Below are positions 1-5,453 of a stretch of DNA of 8,166 nt, one piece after another. This stretch comes from Chloroflexota bacterium (GTDB lineage Bacteria; Chloroflexota; Anaerolineae; B4-G1), in the NCBI GenBank assembly GCA_003648085.1, contig QMOC01000087.1, forward strand, positions 1 to 8,166. Direction: 5' to 3'. Below the pieces are notes generated by a model. It did no database searches and was not told the origin of the DNA. It was given only the letters and a program-made list of their open reading frames with translations. Position 1 is the stretch's first letter, and every line of letters begins with the position of its first letter. Position numbers and translations under genes: made by a program.

Positions 1-392
1 ATGTCAACAGTTTTGTCTTCCTGGCGCGGGACGGGTGGTACGACGGGCAGACTTTCTTCTACGTCGAGCCGGACCTGGTGGCTCAGAGTGGTGACCCCAC
101 CAATATCGGTGCAGGTTTCCCCTATCCGGGTTACTACTGCGGCGACGAGATCAGTTCCGATCTGACCTTTGATGAGGCTGGCATGGTGGCGTTGTTCACC
201 CCTATGCCTGGTCACAACAGCAGCCAGTTCTTCATCACCTATGCTCCTCTGCCAGACTTAAACGGGAAGTACACCATCATCGGTCGCGTTATCGAAGGGA
301 TGGACGTCGCCGAGAGCCTCACGCCGACCCAACCGGGGCCTGACCAACCACCGGCCGATGTCATCGAGACGATCCTGATCGAGGAGCGGTAG
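1..392 (+). CDS. Cyclophilin-type peptidyl-prolyl cis-trans isomerase, C-terminal part (5' end outside window)
   Basis: The reading frame is open from the window edge (first full codon at 3) to TAG at 390-392, giving about 129 residues. It matches the cyclophilin core: VNSFVFLARDGWYDGQTFF, then AQSGDPT, then NSSQFFITYAPLPDLNGKY, then a GRVIEGMDV strand. Cyclophilins catalyse proline cis-trans isomerisation in protein folding. Aligned by eye to human CypA, Q63, Q111, F113 and L122 are kept. The catalytic R55 reads Y (FHR is replaced by FFY), and F60, N102, W121 and H126 read L, T, D and Y. Activity is therefore doubtful, and the protein may bind peptide or act as a scaffold. The missing N-terminus could carry a signal peptide or a second domain; this cannot be seen. 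Family assignment is firm, catalytic state is inference. Confidence 0.9.
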   Translation, partial: VNSFVFLARDGWYDGQTFFYVEPDLVAQSGDPTNIGAGFPYPGYYCGDEISSDLTFDEAGMVALFTPMPGHNSSQFFITYAPLPDLNGKYTIIGRVIEGMDVAESLTPTQPGPDQPPADVIETILIEER

Positions 393-437
393 GGAGGGGA
401 GCAGGAAGCAGAAAGCGGTAAGCAGGGAACAGGAAGG
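391..437 (+). repeat. Intergenic degenerate 7-bp tandem repeat (consensus RRAGCAG)
   Basis: From 398 the sequence divides into heptamers ggagcag, gaagcag, aaagcgg, taagcag, ggaacag, and a partial gaagg that ends at the ATG of the next gene. It overlaps the cyclophilin stop codon by two bases. The 17 bases at 395-411 recur exactly at 6958-6974 inside the YfhO-family gene. The tract is purine-rich and supplies the only Shine-Dalgarno-like sequence for the PrsW gene (aggaagg directly before 438, or aggg at 424-427). Confidence 0.75.
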
Positions 438-1685
438 ATGCGACGCCGCGCACTGTGGCTTATCGTTGGCATCGCAGGTGCTGCTCTCGCTACGCTGGCC
501 TGTGGAAGTGGACTGCTGATGCTGGCGTTGGTCCTTGTCAACGGGGATACGCTGACGGCAGCCGAGACCCTGCCTGCGGCGGGTATGATGGCGTTGGGCC
601 TCGGGTTGGGCGCTCCGCTGGCACTCCACGGATGGGCTGGCTGGCGGGCACAGCCCTCGCATCCCTTCAACCCATCCCGCGTCTGGTGGCTGTGGCTCGC
701 GCTGATGCTGCTCATCGGCCTGGGGGCGGCGGTCAGTGCGTTGTCCCTGGCTCCGGCCTTGTTGCTGCCCCCTATCCACGTCCTGGTGATGGCCCTTCCG
801 CCGCTGATTATGCTTGGGCTGACCGGCCAAGCACTGCGTGGGAGAGGGGGATCCTGGCGCGAAGTCATCGCCGGGATGGCCGGTGGCGGTTCTCTCGGCC
901 TGGGGGCCTCCCTGATCGGTGAAGGGGTGGTCGTCTTCACGCTTGTCGTAATTGCGATCGTCGTTGCACTTATGGCACCTGGCGGGATGGAGCAACTCGC
1001 CAGATTGGCGAGAGACCTACAAGATCCACTCTGGCTGACGGACTTAACAAACCTAATGAGGTTGCTACTTTCGCCGGCAGTCGCCATCTCCCTGCTGGGG
1101 GTACTCTCTGTCCCCATTCCACTGATCGAGGAAGCCTGCAAGACGTTGGCGGTCGGTGTGGTGGCCTGCCAGGTCCGTCCCTGCCCTGCACGTGCTTTCC
1201 TGTGGGGGGTGGCCAGCGGGGCCGGCTTCGCACTGACGGAGAACCTGTTTAACGGTGCGTTGGGCGGTGTGGAGGGTTGGACGCTGGGAGCCGTGGCCCG
1301 TTTTGGCGCGACGGTGATGCACTGCTTCACCGGTGGGTTGGTCGGATGGGGCTGGGGGCAACTCTGGACGGCGCGACGCCCTCTGCGTTTTCTGGGGGCC
1401 TACGTTGCCGCTGTAACCGTCCACGGGGTGTGGAACGCCGCCGCCGTGGGCATAGTGCTCCTGAGCGCCAGTCTGTTGACACACGAGGTAAGTGGACTTG
1501 GGCTTGCCCTCAAGAGCCTCGGGTTGTTGACGTTCGTGGGAACGCTTGGGTTGCTGACCGTGATGTTCATCATCGCGCTGCTTCTCGCCGGGCGGATGCT
1601 GGCGGATCAGGCGGAGCGGCTCCAAGATGGGACGGCTACTTCCAAATCTGAGGAGGTTGCCGTCCCTATGTTATCTGAAGCATAG
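438..1685 (+). CDS. PrsW-family intramembrane metalloprotease (polytopic membrane protein)
   Basis: The product has 415 residues and many hydrophobic segments. It carries the conserved PrsW motifs in order: EEACK at about 231-235 (EExxK), GFALTEN at about 263-269 (FxxxEN), MHCFTGG with His295, and VHGVWNA with His329. These Glu and His residues are the proposed metal-binding and catalytic positions of the family. Its best-known member, Bacillus PrsW, performs the first cleavage of the anti-sigma factor RsiW. The substrate here is unknown and no sigma/anti-sigma pair is visible nearby. Roughly the first 220 residues are hydrophobic helices rich in Leu, Ala and Gly, and the C-terminal 25 residues are polar and probably cytoplasmic. 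The start is ATG 438 behind a purine-rich repeat tract. The gene lies 45 bp after the cyclophilin gene on the same strand, so the two may be co-transcribed, and it is convergent with the DedA gene 53 bp downstream. Confidence 0.87.
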   Translation: MRRRALWLIVGIAGAALATLACGSGLLMLALVLVNGDTLTAAETLPAAGMMALGLGLGAPLALHGWAGWRAQPSHPFNPSRVWWLWLALMLLIGLGAAVSALSLAPALLLPPIHVLVMALPPLIMLGLTGQALRGRGGSWREVIAGMAGGGSLGLGASLIGEGVVVFTLVVIAIVVALMAPGGMEQLARLARDLQDPLWLTDLTNLMRLLLSPAVAISLLGVLSVPIPLIEEACKTLAVGVVACQVRPCPARAFLWGVASGAGFALTENLFNGALGGVEGWTLGAVARFGATVMHCFTGGLVGWGWGQLWTARRPLRFLGAYVAAVTVHGVWNAAAVGIVLLSASLLTHEVSGLGLALKSLGLLTFVGTLGLLTVMFIIALLLAGRMLADQAERLQDGTATSKSEEVAVPMLSEA

Positions 1686-1738
1686 GTGCCGTGACTGTCC
1701 TGTGGTTGCTTAGTCGCTGAGGGGATGGATTCGACGCC

Positions 1739-2395
1739 CTAGTCGGAGGCTCGCTTTGGAGTGATTGGACGCTGGGCCCGTTTAACGTGCCGGTAGACGT
1801 AATAGCCGAGGCCGGCCAGTAGCGCGAGAGCAATAGGAATATCGAAAGGGCGCATATAGGTGCGGATGAGTTCCCACTGGGAGCCGAACCAGTGACCGGC
1901 TGCTGCCAGTGTCCCGCACCAGATGAAGGAGCCCGCGAAGGTAAGCACAGTGAAGCGCACCAGAGGAACCTTCGCTACCCCGGCGGGGAAGGAGATGAAC
2001 GTGCGCACGATGGGCAGCAGGCGGGAGATGAAGGCAGCCCAATCGCTCCAGCGACCGAACCACTGTTCGGCCTGCGTCAGATCGTGCTCAGTGACGAGGA
2101 TGTAACGTCCATACCTTTCCAAAAGAGGCCGGCCACCATAGTAGCCCAGCGCGTAGGAGGCGACCGAGCCCAGTGTGCAGCCAAGCGCACCGTACAGGCC
2201 GCCCAGCAGGAGGGCATGCCCGATGCTGAGGCCAATATCTTGCACCAGCATCCATCCGGCCAGCGGCATCGTTACTTCACTGGGGATAGGAATGTTGGCA
2301 CTTTCCAGCGCCATAATGGCCACCACGCCGGGCCAGTGAATGGCGTGAAGGACGGTTTCTAAGAATGCAACGACGGCCTGTTCAACTGCTTCCAC
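1739..2395 (-). CDS. DedA-family (SNARE-associated/VTT) membrane protein
   Basis: The product has 218 residues, a typical DedA length. It shows the N-terminal ALESANIPIPSE motif (Glu31, Glu40) and the re-entrant ISRLLPIVRTFISFPAG motif (Arg125, Arg131), with several hydrophobic segments and a basic C-terminal tail. The acidic residues and the two arginines correspond to those needed for function in E. coli YqjA/YghB. DedA proteins are envelope transporters, and some flip undecaprenyl phosphate (UptA) or other phospholipids. Which substrate this one moves cannot be told from sequence. The start is GTG at 2393-2395, placed by the normal family N-terminus, with gggggcc upstream as a weak ribosome site. 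It is transcribed from its own promoter through a structured leader, divergently from the roadblock cluster. Confidence 0.92.
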   Translation of the reverse strand: MEAVEQAVVAFLETVLHAIHWPGVVAIMALESANIPIPSEVTMPLAGWMLVQDIGLSIGHALLLGGLYGALGCTLGSVASYALGYYGGRPLLERYGRYILVTEHDLTQAEQWFGRWSDWAAFISRLLPIVRTFISFPAGVAKVPLVRFTVLTFAGSFIWCGTLAAAGHWFGSQWELIRTYMRPFDIPIALALLAGLGYYVYRHVKRAQRPITPKRASD

Positions 2396-2521
2396 CTGCT
2401 TGTGGCCCCCCTTTCGTAACGAGAGTATCGAAAGATACTTCGGAAGCCCCGTCTTGGCGGGAACCCCCTGGCTGGAGCCGGGCTCCGGGCGATTTTTTCG
2501 CTACACTCTGATAGGATGTGG
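2396..2521 (-). promoter_or_regulatory. Long 5' leader of the DedA gene with several potential hairpins
   Basis: Between the predicted transcription start (about 2521) and the GTG start lie about 125 nt. Read on the minus strand they contain an A6 run (2493-2498), then the inverted repeats ggagcccggctcc (2474-2486, 5-bp stem), cccgccaagacggg (cccg/cggg stem) and agtatctttcgatact (6-bp stem, loop tttc), then a G-rich stretch before the start codon. A leader this long and structured is unusual for a simple gene and could be a cis-regulatory RNA. I compared it from memory with c-di-GMP, Mn (yybP-ykoY), guanidine, fluoride and ZTP riboswitch cores and saw no match. Function is unknown. Confidence 0.4.
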
Positions 2522-2527
2522 GCTGTG

Positions 2528-2556
2528 ATTATACCACGAGCGAAAAGAGGTGACAA
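2528..2556 (-). promoter_or_regulatory. Sigma70-type promoter for the DedA gene
   Basis: On the minus strand there is TTGTCA (2556-2551), a 17-bp spacer, then TATAAT (2533-2528). The -10 box is perfect, the -35 box matches 5 of 6, and the spacing is optimal. Transcription would start near 2521, about 125 nt before the GTG start codon. Confidence 0.75.
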
Positions 2557-2558
2557 AT

Positions 2559-2587
2559 TTGACAATATGCGTTATGTGTGGTACTCT
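2559..2587 (+). promoter_or_regulatory. Possible promoter of the roadblock-V4R-response regulator cluster
   Basis: A perfect TTGACA at 2559-2564 is followed after 17 bp by TACTCT (2582-2587), which has a TGG directly before it and so fits an extended -10. The -10 itself is weak (3 of 6). The -35 box starts only two bases from the outward-facing -35 of the DedA promoter, so the two polymerases would compete. The leader would be about 55 nt. Confidence 0.45.
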
Positions 2588-2650
2588 CACATTCGTGCAA
2601 GTGCGGATTGCGGGACATTAGCGTGAAGGATAAACGTCAAGGAGGCAGCG

Positions 2651-3034
2651 ATGGCAGAGAGATCCCGTACTGAACGGTTGGTAAGGCGGTTGCAGGAACT
2701 GCAGATGAGTACGCCGGACGTCGAAGCGGCAGCCGTTGTGAGTGTGGATGGGCTGACAATGGCCTCTTCCCTCCCGGCGGGCGTCGAAGAGGATCGTGTC
2801 TCCGCGATGTCCGCTGCGATGCTCTCTCTCGGTGAGCGCATCGCCAGCGAATTGGGGCGCGGTATGTTGAATGAGGTGTACGTGAAGGGGGAGCACGGTT
2901 ACGTCGTTCTCCGTGCCGTTGGCGAGGAGGCTGTCCTGACCGTGTTGGCCCGTCAGCAGACTAAACTCGGCTTGCTCTTCCTGGATATGCGCCGCGCATC
3001 CGAAGACCTGGCTGCCATTCTCGGAACCTGGTAA
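2651..3034 (+). CDS. Roadblock/LC7 domain protein (MglB-like)
   Basis: The 127-residue protein is essentially one roadblock/LC7 domain: a first helix (TERLVRRLQELQ), the strand-turn-strand VEAAAVVSVDGLTMASSLP, a long helix (VSAMSAAMLSLGERIASEL), the strands NEVYVKG and GYVVLRAVG, and a C-terminal helix. Bacterial roadblock proteins dimerise and often act as activators or docking platforms for small Ras-like GTPases (MglB with MglA). No GTPase gene is in this window. The start is ATG with a strong aaggagg (2639-2645) five bases before it. It is the first gene of a + strand cluster, 26 bp before the V4R gene, which suggests co-transcription and shared function. The family call is strong; the partner is unknown. 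Confidence 0.9.
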   Translation: MAERSRTERLVRRLQELQMSTPDVEAAAVVSVDGLTMASSLPAGVEEDRVSAMSAAMLSLGERIASELGRGMLNEVYVKGEHGYVVLRAVGEEAVLTVLARQQTKLGLLFLDMRRASEDLAAILGTW

Positions 3035-3060
3035 GCGAAACGCCAAAAGGAGGATGTGAA

Positions 3061-3693
3061 GTGCGGCGGATTGAACCAAGCGGCTATTACTACCCCAATT
3101 TGATCGCCCGTATCTACCTCGAAGCGATGGAAGAGGTCATGGGCAAGAACGGGCTGAATGCCATTCTGAATCTGGCCGGCCTTTCGCACTTGATTGATAA
3201 CTACCCGCCTCCCAATCTGAACAAGGAGTTCGATTTCGCGGATTACTCGACTCTGAACGGAGCGCTGGAGGAGATGTATGGGCCACGGGGAGGACGCGGG
3301 TTGCAGTTACGGGCAGGCCGGGCATCCTTTGCCCAGGGCGTGCGCATGCTTGGCGCTATGGTCGGCGTCAGTGACCTGGCTTTCAGGGTGCTGCCATTGA
3401 GCGCCAAACTCAAGGCCGGGCTTCCGGCAATGGCGAAAGTCTTCACCCAGTTCAGCGATCAGAAGAGCACCGTCGAGGATCGCGGTGACTACTATGCCTA
3501 CATTATGAACCCCTGCCCGGTCTGCTGGGGCCGCAAGGCTGACCGACCAATCTGCTTCGCGGGCAAGGGCCTGCTGGAGGAGGGCCTGCACTGGGTCAGC
3601 GGCGGACGCAAGTTCCGTGTGGAGGAGATCGAGTGCGTGGCTATGGGACAGCCGACCTGCACCTATGCTATTTACAAGGAGCCGATTGGCTAG
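3061..3693 (+). CDS. V4R-domain (4-vinyl reductase/Bet3-like fold) protein
   Basis: The product has 210 residues. The C-terminal part (about 95-210) fits the V4R domain, a small-molecule-binding module found in bacteriochlorophyll 4-vinyl reductase (BchJ), in phenol sensors such as DmpR/MopR and, as a fold, in the TRAPP subunit Bet3. Its cysteines are C152, C155, C165, C192 and C200. E189, C192 and C200 reproduce the E-x2-C-x7-C zinc ligands I recall for MopR, with C165 at nearly the spacing of the fourth ligand. The N-terminal part begins with an amphipathic helical region (YYYPNLIARIYLEAMEEVM). There is no DNA-binding or enzymatic domain, so a sensor or adaptor role is likelier than a reductase. 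The start is GTG 3061, seven bases after aggagg (3048-3053). It sits between a roadblock and a response regulator gene. Confidence 0.82.
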   Translation: MRRIEPSGYYYPNLIARIYLEAMEEVMGKNGLNAILNLAGLSHLIDNYPPPNLNKEFDFADYSTLNGALEEMYGPRGGRGLQLRAGRASFAQGVRMLGAMVGVSDLAFRVLPLSAKLKAGLPAMAKVFTQFSDQKSTVEDRGDYYAYIMNPCPVCWGRKADRPICFAGKGLLEEGLHWVSGGRKFRVEEIECVAMGQPTCTYAIYKEPIG

Positions 3694-3722
3694 ATGTGTT
3701 GAACAAGATCGTTTCCACACAT
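3694..3722 (+). other. Short imperfect hairpin between the V4R and response regulator genes
   Basis: atgtg (3694-3698) can pair with cacat (3718-3722), and gaac (3701-3704) with gttt (3711-3714, one G-U), around the loop aagatc. No T run follows, so it is not a standard terminator. It could adjust the relative expression or mRNA stability of the neighbouring genes, or be chance. Confidence 0.25.
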
Positions 3723-3744
3723 ATTAGGGGTGGAGGGTAGGAAC

Positions 3745-4614
3745 GTGGCGGGGGTTCCTCATATTCTCATCGTGGAGGATCAGTCAAATACGGCTGAGAT
3801 GTTGACCTCATACTTCGAAATGCAGGGCTACAAGGTCACTGCGGTAGGTTGGGGAAAAGATGCCTTGGCCTTCGTGGAGGAGACCATTCCCGATCTGATC
3901 GTGTTGGACATTCGCCTACCGGACATTGATGGCTATGAAGTGTTTCGTCGCCTACGTGCTCATTGGCGCACCGAACGCATCCCGGTCATCTTTCTGACCG
4001 AGAAGCGCGAGCGCAAGGATAAACTGATGGGGTTGGAACTGGGCGCTGTAGATTATATCACCAAGCCATTCGATGTCCAGGAACTGCGCCTGCGAGTGCG
4101 TAATGTCCTGCACCGCTCCAGTCTGGAGCGGGCCTCTCATCCCATTACCGGTTTACCGGCTGCGTCGTTGTCCGGTGAGCATTTACGTGCTCTGTTGACC
4201 CGTTCCGATTGGGCGGTGCTCTCTGTAGGATTGCGGGGGCTGAAGAGGTTCGCCGAGGTCTACGGCTTTTTGGCGCGGGATGATGTGGTGCGCGCTGTGG
4301 GGCTTATGCTGAACCACGCTGTGAGCGAGAGCGGTGATCCCGATGCATTTGTAGGCCACCTGGACGACACTAACTTCTTCATCATCATTGCACCGGATAA
4401 GGTGAAGCAGGTGCAGCAGATGCTCACGGCGCGGGTGAACGAAGCGATGACGTTTTTCTATCCCCGTACAGATTGGGAGGCCGGGCGAGCGACCCCCGAC
4501 GTGGAATTGCCGCGCCTCGACGTCACAATTGGTGTGCTTAGGCCGTCGGCGCGTTCTTTTTCCAGTCTGGAAGATTTGAAACAGGCCCTCATTGAGGCTC
4601 AGCGCGCAGATTAG
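3745..4614 (+). CDS. Response regulator: receiver domain plus degenerate GGDEF-like domain
   Basis: Residues 5-122 form a canonical receiver: acidic pair E11/D12, phospho-acceptor D55 ([16 protein letters not shown]), T85 and K107 (ITKPF). Residues about 130-289 resemble a GGDEF domain. HPITGLPA stands for the usual DxLTGLx[11 protein letters not shown]...[11 protein letters not shown] for the FKxxND-YGH-GDxxLxxVA region, and [12 protein letters not shown] is at the GGDEF signature. The signature and metal ligands are lost, so diguanylate cyclase activity is unlikely; a binding or output-scaffold role is inferred. There is no histidine kinase in the window. I chose GTG 3745 because ggagg (3732-3736) lies eight bases before it. 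The in-frame GTG at 3730 would add five residues and has no ribosome site. It follows the V4R gene by 51 bp. Confidence 0.87.
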   Translation: MAGVPHILIVEDQSNTAEMLTSYFEMQGYKVTAVGWGKDALAFVEETIPDLIVLDIRLPDIDGYEVFRRLRAHWRTERIPVIFLTEKRERKDKLMGLELGAVDYITKPFDVQELRLRVRNVLHRSSLERASHPITGLPAASLSGEHLRALLTRSDWAVLSVGLRGLKRFAEVYGFLARDDVVRAVGLMLNHAVSESGDPDAFVGHLDDTNFFIIIAPDKVKQVQQMLTARVNEAMTFFYPRTDWEAGRATPDVELPRLDVTIGVLRPSARSFSSLEDLKQALIEAQRAD

Positions 4615-4709
4615 ACGTGGGGCGGCTTTCCATTCCATCCGAGCGACGGATCGGAAAGTCTGCCTCACTTTTGCATTCGGCGGGAGGCTTTCTGCAAGCA
4701 GGAACATCT

Positions 4710-5453
4710 GTGGAACTGACCGTTGTTGTTCCTACCTACAACGAGGCCGGCAACGTCAGGCCGATGGCTGAGGCGTTACTGGGTCTGGGCATCCCTGCCC
4801 TGAGCGTTCTGTTCGTGGATGACGAATCGCCCGATGGCACCGGTCGCATCGCCGAGGGGTTGGCTGCTCAGTATCAGGGCCGGGTGCACGTATTGCATCG
4901 TACCGGTCCCCGTGGCCTGGGCCGGGCTTATGTGGATGGGTTTCGCTGGGCCTTGGCACACGGCGCCGATTTCATCGTCCAGATGGATTGTGACTTCTCT
5001 CATTCCCCCGGCTACATTCCCCAGTTTCTGGAGCACATGCGGGATTACGATGTGGTTGTCGGTTCGCGCTACGTCCCCGGTGGTCGCACCGACGAGCGCT
5101 GGGGCTGGGGAAGGTGGCTGCTCTCCTGGTGGGCCAACGGTGTCTACACCCGCCTGATCCTGGGGTGCAGGGTCAGGGACGTCACTGCAGGTTTCAAATG
5201 TTGGCGGGCGGAGACGCTACGTGGTATTGACCTGAGCCGCATCCGCTCGCAGGGCTACGTCTTCCAGGTGGAGATGGCCTATGTGACCGAGCGGCTGGGC
5301 TACCGAGTGTTGGAAATCCCTATTTATTTCGAAGACCGGCGCATCGGCCACTCCAAGATGACGGTGCCGGTCAAGATCGAGGCGGCGCTGCGGGTGTGGG
5401 AGGTGCGCTGGCGTCATCGCCACCTGCGGCCAAGCGACCGGTTGACTGTATGA
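4710..5453 (+). CDS. Polyprenol-phosphate mannosyltransferase (DPM1-like, GT2 family)
   Basis: The product has 247 residues from GTG 4710, the usual length of the soluble DPM1 type. Motifs are [14 protein letters not shown] at the N-terminus, [12 protein letters not shown] (residues 34-44, nucleotide-sugar binding), [10 protein letters not shown], the metal-binding D93-C-D95 in [30 protein letters not shown] and a C-terminal RIGHSKM. The enzyme should transfer a sugar, probably mannose, from a GDP- or UDP-sugar to polyprenyl phosphate on the cytoplasmic face. It lacks the C-terminal membrane segments of GtrB/CsbB types. GTG 4710 is preferred over the in-frame GTG at 4617 because agga (4700-4703) precedes it by six bases and the family normally begins right before VVVPTYNE. 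Its TGA overlaps the ATG of the next gene (ATGA), indicating translational coupling. Confidence 0.92.
   Translation: MELTVVVPTYNEAGNVRPMAEALLGLGIPALSVLFVDDESPDGTGRIAEGLAAQYQGRVHVLHRTGPRGLGRAYVDGFRWALAHGADFIVQMDCDFSHSPGYIPQFLEHMRDYDVVVGSRYVPGGRTDERWGWGRWLLSWWANGVYTRLILGCRVRDVTAGFKCWRAETLRGIDLSRIRSQGYVFQVEMAYVTERLGYRVLEIPIYFEDRRIGHSKMTVPVKIEAALRVWEVRWRHRHLRPSDRLTV

Noticed and set aside
239..1330. Long minus-strand open frames opposite the PrsW gene
   Set aside because: The translations are rich in Pro, Arg, Ser and Gln with no recognisable domain. They lie antisense to a gene with clear PrsW motifs and have no ribosome site. They are typical high-GC shadow frames.
1686..1738. Bidirectional terminator between the convergent PrsW and DedA genes
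   Set aside because: I looked for an inverted repeat with a T run in these 53 bases and saw none that was convincing.
2474..2498. Hairpin ggagccgggctcc followed by T6 as a plus-strand terminator
   Set aside because: The stem is only 5 bp, the T run is six bases beyond it, and no plus-strand gene ends nearby (PrsW ends about 790 bp upstream). On the minus strand it is part of the DedA leader. A role in blocking read-through cannot be excluded.
3699..3727. TTGAAC-17-TATTAG as an internal promoter for the response regulator
   Set aside because: Transcription would start at about 3734, inside or after the ggagg ribosome site used for GTG 3745, and both boxes match only 4 of 6.
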